Shown here one piece after another: positions 52,485-61,435 of a stretch of 64,000 bases of DNA (position 1 is the stretch's first letter; every line of letters begins with the position of its first letter). The stretch comes from Paenibacillus sp. 37 (lineage in GTDB: Bacteria; Bacillota; Bacilli; Paenibacillales; Paenibacillaceae). The notes below the pieces were generated by a model, which ran no database searches, was not told where the DNA came from, and saw only the letters and a list, made by a program, of their open reading frames with translations. The stretch is from NCBI RefSeq assembly GCF_008386395.1, contig NZ_CP043761.1, positions 1,178,001-1,242,000 of the forward strand. Direction: 5' to 3'. The translations under genes were made by a program, and so were the position numbers.

Positions 52485-52964
52485 TTATTGTCCTCCTGTG
52501 TTAGTAGCCCATACAGGATACCATCCTTTAGCTATATTCTTTGTGTTGTACAGAACTAAATTCCCATCATTTTGCATGATTAGCAGGTCGCCCACAAGAT
52601 TTTCAGGCACATTTCCCGGGCCATACCACGTATTGGCCCACGCCTGATTATCGGATGTCCAGTAGGGGGTATTGCTATAGTCGGTCAATTTCAATCTACC
52701 GTTGTATTGATCTATTATTAGCATATTTATTCTTAGATCTTTGATATTGGTATTCCATAACAGAGTTTTATTGCGCACATTTCTTAACTCAAGAACTCCA
52801 AAGCCATTTAGTCCCATTATATATGTATTGTTGTTCGAGACTAACCGCTCTGCAGTGTGCATGGTGTCAGAAACAGTAAGTCTTTCTTGAAAAGCAAATG
52901 TTGTTGAGGAAAAAGGGAGAAGTAGTAGGAACATAGCTAAACTGAGCAAAAATGTCTTTTTCAT
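52485..52964 (-). CDS. Secreted bulb-type (B-lectin) domain protein
   Basis: A 159-residue exported protein. The signal peptide (about 1-24, ending 'STTFAF') precedes a single B-lectin domain. The mannose-binding motif QxDxNxVxY is intact once, as 'QNDGNLVLYN' near residue 135. The two other expected copies are degenerate ('GLNGFGVLELRN' and 'DQYNGRLKLTD'). Bacterial relatives include lectin-like bacteriocins and mannose-binding adhesins. No second lectin domain, export or immunity gene is adjacent. High A/T content compared with neighbours may indicate transfer (inference). Confidence 0.8.
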   Translation of the reverse strand: MKKTFLLSLAMFLLLLPFSSTTFAFQERLTVSDTMHTAERLVSNNNTYIMGLNGFGVLELRNVRNKTLLWNTNIKDLRINMLIIDQYNGRLKLTDYSNTPYWTSDNQAWANTWYGPGNVPENLVGDLLIMQNDGNLVLYNTKNIAKGWYPVWATNTGGQ

Positions 52965-53288
52965 GATATCCTCTTTTCTGGTTTTATTTGCTAAATGTAG
53001 AGTAACTATATCATAGTAAAGTTTTAAAATATATTATTATTTCCATAAATAAAAATAAATTGAATTTATAGAAAATGAAACTTTCAACTCATGCTCTGCG
53101 TCAAAAATCTAAGAGCCAGAATCCAGCAATTATGAAATACTGTCTGTTAAATGATACCGAGAAGTATAAAACTAGAACCTACCCACCTACCCTGGTAACA
53201 ACAAAAAAACCAAGGCTTTGAGTGAAGTCACTCATGAGCCTTGGTTTTTTTACTGTGTCTTATTACTTATATATATATCCTACTAATT
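52965..53288 (+). other. Intergenic region between lectin and chemoreceptor genes
   Basis: This 324-bp A/T-rich gap contains the bidirectional-type terminator at 53203-53251 and the lectin promoter region. No supported gene. Confidence 0.5.
53203..53251 (-). terminator. Intrinsic terminator of the chemoreceptor gene
   Basis: AAAAAAACCAAGGCT pairs with AGCCTTGGTTTTTTT around an inner GAGTGA-TCACTC stem. The T-run suits both strands; the gene ending at 53289 reads into it. Confidence 0.9.
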
Positions 53289-55052
53289 CTATTCTGCGCG
53301 TACTTTAAAGAATGAGATCAGTTCTTGCAGTTGCTCGGATACAACCGAGAGCTCATCGGAGGCACTCACAATGGCTGCCATGGAGGCTTCCTGCTCATCA
53401 ATGGACTGCTCAATTTGTTTACTGCTGCTTGCTGCCTTGCTGACATTGGCAGACAGTTCATCGGCCGTGGCAGACATTTCCTGTGTGCTTGCCGAGATCT
53501 CTTCCGTAGAACTGGAGATATCCTGAATCTGATTTGCAACTTTATTCGTAGCAGTCAGAATATTCTCGAAGAATACGCCAGTCTCTTGGGTAACTTCCAA
53601 GCCTTTGGTAACTTCCTTGGAACCCAACTGCATCGCCTCGGAAGACTGCATGATATCCCGTTGAATTTCTTCAATCAACTGTCGAATTTGCTTCGCTGAT
53701 TCCTGTGATTGCTCTGCCAGGTTACGTACCTCCCCTGCAACCACCGCAAAACCTCTTCCTTCTTCACCTGCGCGGGCCGCCTCGATCGAAGCGTTAAGTG
53801 CAAGCAAGTTGGTTTGTCCAGCAATCTCCGTAATCACGTTAACAATGTTGCTAATCTGATTCGAGTTATTCTCCAAAGACTGAATCGAGTTTGACGTATT
53901 TTGCACCGCACCGGAGATCAGGCGCATCTGTTCAATGACTTGTTGCATCACCACATTACCTGTGCTGGAGCGCTGCTCCATGCTAAGTGCTTCATCTGCC
54001 ACATCGGCTGAGCTGCTGGCGATCGTCTGCACTACCGTTGACATCTCTGTCATGGCACGTGCGTTCTCCACAGTGGCTTTGTCTTGTGACACCAGTCCAG
54101 TAGATATTTCTCGAATATTGGTGCTGATGGATTGAATGTTCACATTATTTTTCTCGGAAATGCCCAGTAATTGCTTGGAAGATTCCGAGAGGTGATGTGA
54201 AGTATTCTGTACTTTATAGATGGTTGTATTGAAGCGATGGATCATCGCATTAAACTTCTCATTGATGATACCCAGATCATCTCGCCCGGTATCGATGGTT
54301 ACGTCCAGATTACCCGTGCTGACTTCTTCGATACCTTTCATCAGATTGCGGATCGGAAGCAACGTTCTTTTCAGCAAAATGAATTGCAACACCATAAACA
54401 GGATCAGGAAACCGATCAGGAACATCAAACCGTACGTAAGCAGTTTGTTCAGACCTTTTGGAACGGCGCTTGCATCTACATCGAAGTAAAGAGCGGCGTA
54501 CATGGAGCCATCTGCGTTATTAATCGGATAGATCAGAGTAGTCCAAGTTCCGTAGTCATCGGTGTAGAAATCACTGAAGGCCGGCTTTCCGTCCTTTTTC
54601 ATCTGTTCCAGCACCACAACGTTATTCTGAGGCAGTGGGTACATGGCACCTGCGGGCAGATTGTCTTGCTCGAATGGTTCCAACAGGTTCGTTGGAATCG
54701 CGATGATGGACGTTCCGTTTCCTTGCTCGAGTTCTGAACCAAAAATGTACGCTTGCGCGATGTTTGGATAGAATTCATGGATGGAATCGAGATAAGTTTT
54801 CATTTCCAGCTGTACAGGACCGGCGTAGCTTTTTTCCTTAGCTGCTTCTGCCACTTTGGCAGTGTCGAGATCATCGTACCATTTCTGGGTGATGACGGTA
54901 GCCTGGTCGTGCAACTGTTCAACCAAGATATTTTTTTGCAATTGATACGCGGCAGTAATCAGGATTACACCGATCAACATGATGCTGCCAAATGAAATCA
55001 CCAAATTTTTGATAAAGAAAGGCATGGTACTCCAGCGAAGCTTATTAAACAA
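53289..55052 (-). CDS. Methyl-accepting chemotaxis protein
   Basis: A 587-residue membrane chemoreceptor: helix about 15-37, Cache-like extracytoplasmic sensor (about 38-205), second helix (about 210-235), HAMP (about 236-290) and cytoplasmic signalling domain with the hairpin tip '[20 protein letters not shown]', followed by '[19 protein letters not shown]'. Start TTG 55052 follows GAAGGAG by 10 bases. The ligand is unknown. It is monocistronic. Confidence 0.92.
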   Translation of the reverse strand: MFNKLRWSTMPFFIKNLVISFGSIMLIGVILITAAYQLQKNILVEQLHDQATVITQKWYDDLDTAKVAEAAKEKSYAGPVQLEMKTYLDSIHEFYPNIAQAYIFGSELEQGNGTSIIAIPTNLLEPFEQDNLPAGAMYPLPQNNVVVLEQMKKDGKPAFSDFYTDDYGTWTTLIYPINNADGSMYAALYFDVDASAVPKGLNKLLTYGLMFLIGFLILFMVLQFILLKRTLLPIRNLMKGIEEVSTGNLDVTIDTGRDDLGIINEKFNAMIHRFNTTIYKVQNTSHHLSESSKQLLGISEKNNVNIQSISTNIREISTGLVSQDKATVENARAMTEMSTVVQTIASSSADVADEALSMEQRSSTGNVVMQQVIEQMRLISGAVQNTSNSIQSLENNSNQISNIVNVITEIAGQTNLLALNASIEAARAGEEGRGFAVVAGEVRNLAEQSQESAKQIRQLIEEIQRDIMQSSEAMQLGSKEVTKGLEVTQETGVFFENILTATNKVANQIQDISSSTEEISASTQEMSATADELSANVSKAASSSKQIEQSIDEQEASMAAIVSASDELSVVSEQLQELISFFKVRAE

Positions 55053-55452
55053 GATGGTTCACTCCTTCTACAAATATGAAAATGCACTATACCTGGATGG
55101 GATGCTATACGCTATGTAATCTAACGAATATTTAGTGGGAAAATGCTATCGTACAACTTCTATAATTCTGATTTTTGCTGTGGTTACGTGACATTCTCTC
55201 ATGCTTCAGTGTGCTTTTTGCATTGTTACAAGTTCTACTTCACTTATAGGACCCCCAGGTAAGTTACTTCGTAGAATATATCGTTATAAAGTCATATTAA
55301 CATTAGCTTTTGGAGCAAAAATGGTTCTAAGGTACTGGTTCTGTGGGCGTGTTTTTCACTTTCGATCTTTATTATTACGTTTGTTAATGCAAGGTTCTAG
55401 TGAGATAGATGAAATTAATTACTATATATCCCAAAAATATTATGTTCTAAGA

Positions 55453-55478
55453 GGTCCCCATTCGTAAGGGGGCTTTTT
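55453..55478 (+). terminator. Intrinsic terminator in the gap upstream of the operon
   Basis: GTCCCC and GGGGGC arms with an 8-nt loop, followed by TTTTT. It implies plus-strand transcription of the preceding 250 bases, possibly an untranslated RNA. Confidence 0.55.
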
Positions 55479-55565
55479 GAGCTTGCTTGTCATGACCTAA
55501 AGAAAACACAAGTGAACGAAAAGACAGTCCATTGTTGCCCTTTCGCAGGAACGCTAAGATGAAGT

Positions 55566-55581
55566 TGTTAAGCGTTTACAT
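55566..55581 (+). promoter_or_regulatory. Candidate cre site upstream of tautomerase-lyase operon
   Basis: TGTTAAGCGTTTACAT matches WTGNAARCGNWWWCAW except at the TG pair (two mismatches), with core AAGCG and a CA end intact. It lies 27 bp before the first start codon. Confidence 0.35.
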
Positions 55582-55607
55582 CACGTAATGAAGGGAGCTT
55601 AAATCGG

Positions 55608-55817
55608 ATGCCAGAAATTACGATCAGATTGTATGAAGGCAGGACGGATGAGCAAAAGCAGGAGATAGTGGAGGTGTTCACACGTGAGCTCTCGCGTATT
55701 ATCGACCGTGAGCCGGATTACATTTCCATCGAATTCAATGAAATCCCATGGGACGAGAACGTTCCTGATAACTTGAGAAGTGCGCAATCACAGAAGCAGG
55801 GAGGGGAGAAGACGTGA
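55608..55817 (+). CDS. 4-oxalocrotonate tautomerase-family protein
   Basis: A 69-residue small tautomerase. After Met removal the catalytic Pro is N-terminal ('PEITIRLYEGRTDEQKQEIV'). The helix and 'YISIEFNEIPWDEN' strand complete the beta-alpha-beta monomer of about 60 residues. ATG 55608 follows AAGGGAGC. It catalyses keto-enol isomerisation in the family. As first gene of a polysaccharide operon (GTGA overlap with the permease) it may act on unsaturated uronate-derived keto acids (inference). Confidence 0.88.
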   Translation: MPEITIRLYEGRTDEQKQEIVEVFTRELSRIIDREPDYISIEFNEIPWDENVPDNLRSAQSQKQGGEKT

Positions 55818-56791
55818 AGCCGACAGATATCGTGCCACCAAGCCGGGGGGCAACCGGACTTCACTCGTCTGGTCTGGGCGTTCGGCTCGGAGATGCGGGA
55901 CGTTATCTGTGGCGATACCGGATACTATATCTGCTCTCCTTACCGGGTATCCTGTATTTTTTCCTCTTCAAATATGTACCTTTATTCGGTTCAGTGATTG
56001 CCTTTCAGAACTACAACATTTTCAAAGGCATCACCGGCAGTGATTGGGTAGGGTTGGAGCATTTCCAGAAGATGTTCAGCCATTATGACTTTTTGCGAAT
56101 TCTCAATAATACACTTCTGCTCGGACTATATGATCTGGTGATTGCATTCCCGGTACCGATCTTACTGGCCATTCTGCTAAATGAAGTACGGATGATTGTG
56201 TTTAAACGGTTGCTGCAAACGATTGTATACATGCCTCACTTTCTATCCTGGGTTGTTATTAGCGGGATCTTCATGGGCATTTTCTCGATGGACGCCGGGG
56301 TGGTAAACAAGGCACTTGGGTTTCTGGGGATGCAACCAATCTACTTCCTTGGAGAAGACTCGTACATTCGTTCCATTTTGATTGGTTCCGGCATCTGGCG
56401 TGACTCTGGGTATGGAACGATTATTTTCCTGGCAGCCATTGCGGGCATCAATCCCGATCTGTATGAGGCGGCAGAGGTGGACGGAGCTGGGCGTTTGAAG
56501 CAAATATGGTCGATTACCCTTCCATCCTTGCTGCCAACGATTATGATTTTGTTGTTGCTGCACATCGGAAAGTTCCTCGATCTGGGTTTTGAGCGTGTGT
56601 TTGTGTTCCTGAATCCGCTCAATCTGGAATCTGGTGAAATTCTGGATACGTATATCTACAAAGCTGGACTTCTTTCACAGCAATACAGTTATACAACGGC
56701 CATCGGATTGTTCAAGTCGGTCGTGGGCTTGATGCTTATTCTACTCGGTAACTTTTTCAGCAAAAAAACAACCGGCGAAAGCCTGTATTAG
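55814..56791 (+). CDS. LplB/YtcP-type oligosaccharide ABC permease
   Basis: A 325-residue carbohydrate permease with six predicted helices. It starts at GTG 55814, overlapping the tautomerase stop. Signature regions are 'LSLPGILYFFLFKYVPLFGS', 'FQNYNIFKGITGSDWVGLEH' and the coupling loop 'NPDLYEAAEVDGAGRLKQIW'. The family imports complex oligosaccharides with a partner permease, a large lipoprotein binding protein and a shared MsmX-type ATPase; the binding protein gene is not in the window. Confidence 0.93.
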   Translation: MKPTDIVPPSRGATGLHSSGLGVRLGDAGRYLWRYRILYLLSLPGILYFFLFKYVPLFGSVIAFQNYNIFKGITGSDWVGLEHFQKMFSHYDFLRILNNTLLLGLYDLVIAFPVPILLAILLNEVRMIVFKRLLQTIVYMPHFLSWVVISGIFMGIFSMDAGVVNKALGFLGMQPIYFLGEDSYIRSILIGSGIWRDSGYGTIIFLAAIAGINPDLYEAAEVDGAGRLKQIWSITLPSLLPTIMILLLLHIGKFLDLGFERVFVFLNPLNLESGEILDTYIYKAGLLSQQYSYTTAIGLFKSVVGLMLILLGNFFSKKTTGESLY

Positions 56792-56803
56792 GAGGCGAGA
56801 TGG

Positions 56804-57682
56804 ATGCGTACCCCCAGTGTCCGTTACCGTATATTTCGCATTGGCAATCTCGTTTTTCTTACGCTGCTCTCGTTGACGATGATTCTGCCTTTCATTAATG
56901 TGCTGGCCCAATCACTTAGCAGCTCGGAAGCGATCATGGGCGGAAAGGTTAGCTTCTGGCCTGTAGCTTTTACATGGATCAATTACGAATATGTATTCGG
57001 CGATGCTGCCTTCTGGCGGGCCTTTGCGGTATCGGTTGGGGTAACGTTAGTCGGTACGCTGGTCAATCTCGCCGCAACCGCATCACTCGCGTATCCCGTG
57101 TCCCGTCCAGAGTACAAGGGTCGCTCTCTTGTTGTCATGTTTGTCCTGGTGACCGTCGTATTCTCGGCGCCGCTCATTCCGAACTTTATCCTGATGAAGG
57201 AGCTGCATCTGGTCAACAATCCACTGGTGCTGATTGTGCCAGGAGCGATTAACGCCTTTAACTTTTTCGTCATGCGTTCATTCTTCTCCCAGCTACCGGG
57301 TGAATTGATCGATGCCGCCCGCATCGATGGCTGTGGGGAGTTTGGCATCATCTGGCGTATCGTCATCCCATTGTCCAAACCGGCCATGGCATCACTCGGC
57401 ATTTTCTATGCGGTAGGCCACTGGAATACCTATTCCACCGCCCTGTATTATCTGAATGATCCAGCCTGGTGGCCGATCCAGGTAACACTCAAGAAGCTAT
57501 TTGAGAGTGACGATATTTCCGTCGATCCGGGTTCTGCCGTCTATAGCACCCTTGCACATACATCGCCGGAAGGCATCAAAATGGCGACCATCATCATCGC
57601 CACCTTGCCAATCATTATCATATACCCTTTCCTGCAAAAGCATTTTGTAAAAGGAATCATGGTCGGCTCCGTCAAATCTTAA
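56804..57682 (+). CDS. LplC/YtcP-type oligosaccharide ABC permease
   Basis: A 292-residue partner permease with six helices: 'LTLLSLTMILPFINVLAQSL', 'FVMRSFFSQLPGELIDAARI' (coupling loop with EAA-like 'DGCGEFGIIWRIVIP') and C-terminal 'PFLQKHFVKGIMVGSVK', which is diagnostic for this carbohydrate group. ATG 56804 follows AGGAGGCG, 12 bp after the first permease gene. Confidence 0.93.
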   Translation: MRTPSVRYRIFRIGNLVFLTLLSLTMILPFINVLAQSLSSSEAIMGGKVSFWPVAFTWINYEYVFGDAAFWRAFAVSVGVTLVGTLVNLAATASLAYPVSRPEYKGRSLVVMFVLVTVVFSAPLIPNFILMKELHLVNNPLVLIVPGAINAFNFFVMRSFFSQLPGELIDAARIDGCGEFGIIWRIVIPLSKPAMASLGIFYAVGHWNTYSTALYYLNDPAWWPIQVTLKKLFESDDISVDPGSAVYSTLAHTSPEGIKMATIIIATLPIIIIYPFLQKHFVKGIMVGSVKS

Positions 57683-57718
57683 CTACAAGCAGCATACAGA
57701 TCTGACGGAAACGGGGGA

Positions 57719-58762
57719 ATGGCGATGTTCAGAATCTTGATTACGGACGATGAACCGATGATTCGGATGGGTCTGGCGAAGATGATTGAGCAAGCAGGAC
57801 TGTTTGATTGTGAGATTCGGCAGGCGGCGCATGGGGAAGAGGCTCTTCAGGTGGTGAAGGACTTTCGGCCACACATCCTGTTCACGGATATTCGCATGCC
57901 AACGATGGATGGCATTGAGTTGTGTCGACGTTTATCCGAGCAAGGCAGTACGATGCGCATTATTGTAGTCTCCGGTTATTCAGACTTTGAATATGCAAGA
58001 GCCTGTATGGATTATGGGGTAAAACGATATCTGCTCAAACCAGTGGGACGACAGGAGCTTCATGAACTGTTGCTCAAATTGCTGGCATCCGAAGAGGATA
58101 AACCTACGGTATCCCTTGTACCCGTGAGGGAGCTGAATGATTGGGCCATGCGTCTGGAAGAGGCTATATGGGAGTTAAGGCAATCCGATGTGACGGAACT
58201 GCTCGCAGCATGGTCGAATCGTTATCCGGCATATGCCCTGATGCCTGAGCAGACAGCGGAGCTTTTTCAGGAATTGCTGGAATTGATTGTAGCCAGAATG
58301 AACGCCCGTGGCAACGGAACGATGAGTACGTCCAGTGAGATAATTGTAAGCGCTTCCTCAAAAGAGTGCTTCGAGGCTCTGGGCAACGAAATCCAGACGT
58401 TGATGAATAGGATCAAGGAAAAGCGGAGTGGCAAGCGCAAGCATCCGGTGGAAGAAGCAAAGGCTTATCTGGAGCAGCATTTGCGCCGGGAAGTTTCACT
58501 GGACGAGATTGCTTCCAAGCTTGGACTGAACTCATCCTACTTCAGCCAACTGTTTAAACAGACGACAGGTCAGACCTTTATCCAATACCGGATACGCAGC
58601 AAAATGGAACTGGCCAAACGCATGCTGGAACAACCGGGCAACCGGATTACGGATATATCCTACGAAGTGGGGTATGCGGATCATCCCCATTTTACCAAGA
58701 CATTCAAGAAAATTACCGGACTGACCCCGTCCGAATATCGCAGTAAGTTGGGCATTGAATGA
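57719..58762 (+). CDS. YesN-type response regulator with AraC DNA-binding domain
   Basis: A 347-residue regulator. The receiver domain has 'ILITDDEPMIRMG', phospho-acceptor Asp in 'HILFTDIRMPTMDGIEL' (about 56) and 'YLLKPVG'. The C-terminal AraC domain (about 245-345) has 'LDEIASKLGLNSSYFSQLFK' and 'ISYEVGYADHPHFTKTFKK'. ATG 57719 follows ACGGGGGA; ATG 57725 is an alternative start. It probably activates this operon in response to the substrate sensed by the next protein. Confidence 0.93.
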   Translation: MAMFRILITDDEPMIRMGLAKMIEQAGLFDCEIRQAAHGEEALQVVKDFRPHILFTDIRMPTMDGIELCRRLSEQGSTMRIIVVSGYSDFEYARACMDYGVKRYLLKPVGRQELHELLLKLLASEEDKPTVSLVPVRELNDWAMRLEEAIWELRQSDVTELLAAWSNRYPAYALMPEQTAELFQELLELIVARMNARGNGTMSTSSEIIVSASSKECFEALGNEIQTLMNRIKEKRSGKRKHPVEEAKAYLEQHLRREVSLDEIASKLGLNSSYFSQLFKQTTGQTFIQYRIRSKMELAKRMLEQPGNRITDISYEVGYADHPHFTKTFKKITGLTPSEYRSKLGIE

Positions 58763-60597
58763 TGAAGCGAAGCCTGTCGATCCGCTTGTTCTTTCATTTT
58801 GCCATCGTAATTACGTTGTCGCTGTCTGCCATTGGCTTGTTTACCTATACCTATGCTTCAACTGAGATGAACGATCAGCTGGGGGACAACATCGCGCAAA
58901 CGATGCGTAATACGGCGTACCAGACCGATTTGTATTTGCAAAATTATGATCGCGCGACCTACTCCATCCTCTCGAACGGAAGTGTGAAGCACTTCCTCGA
59001 TATGAATTCGGAGGATAGTTATGCCTATTACGAGTATAGCCGTCAGATTAAAAGGAACGTGTTCCCGCCTGTTTTTATGTTATATCCACAGATCAAGTTT
59101 CTGTATGTTATCGGGGAGAACGGGCGGGTTGTCATCGATGACAACCAGAATTCAGCGGGCATACCCGATATCGATGCTGCCCAGCAGTATAAGGAGCTGC
59201 TCGCTGCAACCCCTGCGAATGGCGAATCGACGTTGCTCACCCGCAGTATTCGCAGTGGACAGAGTTCGAATGTCATTACGATTGCACGCCGGATCAGGGG
59301 GATATCCTCCTACACACCAAACGGAGTGCTGGCGATGGAAGTGAATGTGCTGGAGCTTGACAACATCTGGGGAGAACTCGATCTCGGTCAAGGGGGATAT
59401 CAGTATGTGATGGATCAGAACGGAAATGTCATCTACCTTCCTGGGGTCGAGGAGGCGCAAACCGTGATGTCATCCGGCACCGTGGACAGACTTATGCACA
59501 TGGAGGCAGGGTCACTGGAACAGAACACGGATGGCACCAAACGGCTGTTTATATCGGAACTGTCTGCCTATTCGGGCTGGCGCTTTGTCGCTTCCGTACC
59601 GCTGTCGGAGCTTCAAAGGCCGATTGCAACGATTCGCTCAGCTACATTATGGGTTGGTGCAGGAACCTTGCTCGCTGCGCTTGTTGTGGCGTATCGGATC
59701 GGAGCATCTCAAGTGGAACCCATTCGGGTGCTGATGAACGGAATGAGACAGACGGAGAAGGGAATCTGGAACAAAGTGGAGATGAAGGAAAGGCGTGATG
59801 AGATCGGCGTGCTGATCCGCAGCTATAATCTGATGGTCAGCCGTCTGTCGGACATGATTGAGAGTGTATACGAGTCGGAGCTGCGCCGCCAGAAGTCGGA
59901 AATTGAGCTACAGCAGGAGGCGTTGGAACGACACCGTGCGGAATTTCAGGCGCTCCAGTTGCAGATCAATCCACATTTTCTCTACAACACGCTGGAGACG
60001 ATCAAATGTTATGCCGTTGTACAGGACTCCGAAGAAATTGCACAGATGGTGGAATCGATGGCCCACATGCTCCGTTATTCCATTCAGACCAATCTGGAGG
60101 AAATTACGGTGGCCAATGAGTTGAAGCATGTGCTCGCCTACCTTTCCATCATGAAACATCGCATGGATCGGGAGCTTGAAGTGGAGGTCATCATTGCACC
60201 GGATCTGTTGCTGGAAAAAATGGTTCGTCTCACCCTCCAGCCCCTGGTGGAGAATGTGCTGCAACATGCGTTTCCACAGGGCATGGAACCGGGTCATTAT
60301 ATCCGCATCGATGCTCGGCGCCTGGAAGATCGCTTCCTTGTGATCGTGCAGGATAACGGCATGGGCATGAACGATGAACGCCTGAAGAAGCTGCGTGACC
60401 GTCTGGAATTGAATCGTCTGGCAGGGGAAGATTCCGATGATGTCTACCATCGTGGAGGCATTGGTCTTATGAATGTCCATCGACGGATTCAACTGGTATT
60501 TGGAGAAACGTATGGCTTGATGATTGAGAGTGAGCGGGGCTTGGGAACGACCATTACGATGGCGCTTCCGGCCGATCAGCACAGCAAGCGGATTTAA
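58759..60597 (+). CDS. YesM-type sensor histidine kinase
   Basis: A 612-residue membrane kinase: helix about 8-30, Cache-like sensor (about 31-295), second helix (about 297-318), HAMP (about 319-375), a coiled coil, then the His_kinase domain with phospho-His in 'QLQINPHFLYNTLETIK' (about 415) and HATPase 'LQPLVENVLQHAF', 'VQDNGMGM' and 'GGIGLMNVHRRIQ'. It overlaps the regulator by 4 bases. In this family it senses extracellular oligosaccharide, often via the binding protein. Confidence 0.93.
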   Translation: MMKRSLSIRLFFHFAIVITLSLSAIGLFTYTYASTEMNDQLGDNIAQTMRNTAYQTDLYLQNYDRATYSILSNGSVKHFLDMNSEDSYAYYEYSRQIKRNVFPPVFMLYPQIKFLYVIGENGRVVIDDNQNSAGIPDIDAAQQYKELLAATPANGESTLLTRSIRSGQSSNVITIARRIRGISSYTPNGVLAMEVNVLELDNIWGELDLGQGGYQYVMDQNGNVIYLPGVEEAQTVMSSGTVDRLMHMEAGSLEQNTDGTKRLFISELSAYSGWRFVASVPLSELQRPIATIRSATLWVGAGTLLAALVVAYRIGASQVEPIRVLMNGMRQTEKGIWNKVEMKERRDEIGVLIRSYNLMVSRLSDMIESVYESELRRQKSEIELQQEALERHRAEFQALQLQINPHFLYNTLETIKCYAVVQDSEEIAQMVESMAHMLRYSIQTNLEEITVANELKHVLAYLSIMKHRMDRELEVEVIIAPDLLLEKMVRLTLQPLVENVLQHAFPQGMEPGHYIRIDARRLEDRFLVIVQDNGMGMNDERLKKLRDRLELNRLAGEDSDDVYHRGGIGLMNVHRRIQLVFGETYGLMIESERGLGTTITMALPADQHSKRI

Positions 60598-60633
60598 TGT
60601 AATTGAAACCAATAACAGGGAGGAAGATCAAAC

Positions 60634-61401
60634 ATGAATATTAACTTGCAGAACAAAATTGCGTTGGTAACAGGTTCGAGTGGAGGGATTGGCGCTGCTA
60701 TTGCCGGGTCATTGGCTCATTGTGGGGCGAAGGTGGCTGTGAATGGTCTGCATAATATGGAGCGGGCGGAGGAGGTCGTGGCAGCGATTCGGGATGCTGG
60801 TGGTGAAGCGGCGGCATTTCAGGCCGATGTGACCGATATGGATGCCATAGAATCGATGGTTGGGGATATCACGCTTCGTTTCGGCGGTCCAATTGACCTG
60901 TTGATCAATAATGCGGGGCATCTGGTGGAGCGGAGCCCTATTGAAACGATGAGCGAGGAGCTTTACAGCCGGATTATGGATGTCAATCTGAAGAGCGCCG
61001 TATTTGTCTCCAAAGCGGTCATTCCTGGCATGAAGGCGGCTGGAGGCGGACGAATTATCAATCTGACCTCGGTGGCGGCTCATAATGGTGGGGGGCCGGG
61101 TGCAGCTATTTACGCAGCCTCCAAGGCGGCTGTCATTGCGTTAACCAAAGGGCTTGCCAAAGAACTGGCTCCTGGGGGGATTACGGTTAATGCCCTTTCA
61201 CCGGGCTTCATTGGACAGACGGCATTCCATGCTACGTTCACCTCGGCAGAAGGCCGGACTTCTGCAGTAGGCAGCATCCCGCTTGGACGGGAAGGGACTC
61301 CCGATGATGTTGCAGGAGCGGCGTTGTACCTGTGTTCTGACCTGGGGGCTTTTATCACCGGAGAGACGATAGAAATCAATGGCGGAATGTACATGCGTTG
61401 A
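60634..61401 (+). CDS. SDR-family dehydrogenase/reductase
   Basis: A 255-residue classical short-chain dehydrogenase. The cofactor motif is 'VTGSSGGIGAAIAGSLA', then 'LLINNAGHLV', catalytic Ser in 'IINLTSVAAHNG' and 'YAASKAAVIALTKGLAKELA' (YxxxK). No Asp at the end of beta 2 ('VAVNGLHNMERAEE'), which leans towards NADPH (inference). ATG 60634 follows GGGAGGAAG. In a lyase operon it may act like KduD or a related 2-keto-3-deoxyuronate reductase (inference); FabG-type reductases look similar. Confidence 0.88.
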   Translation: MNINLQNKIALVTGSSGGIGAAIAGSLAHCGAKVAVNGLHNMERAEEVVAAIRDAGGEAAAFQADVTDMDAIESMVGDITLRFGGPIDLLINNAGHLVERSPIETMSEELYSRIMDVNLKSAVFVSKAVIPGMKAAGGGRIINLTSVAAHNGGGPGAAIYAASKAAVIALTKGLAKELAPGGITVNALSPGFIGQTAFHATFTSAEGRTSAVGSIPLGREGTPDDVAGAALYLCSDLGAFITGETIEINGGMYMR

Positions 61402-61435
61402 GGCTACAACATTGCGATAAGGAGGGAACGATACG

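Larger units (their letters stand above)
55053..55607 (+). other. Intergenic region before tautomerase-lyase operon
   Basis: This 555-bp A/T-rich gap has a plus-strand terminator at 55453-55478 with no convincing gene ahead of it (an 88-codon frame at 55201-55467 has no ribosome site or recognisable product). A cre-like site follows at 55566-55581. Confidence 0.5.

Noticed and set aside
55201..55467. 88-codon frame before the tautomerase operon
   Set aside because: No ribosome site and no recognisable product; kept only as a possible untranslated transcript because a terminator follows.
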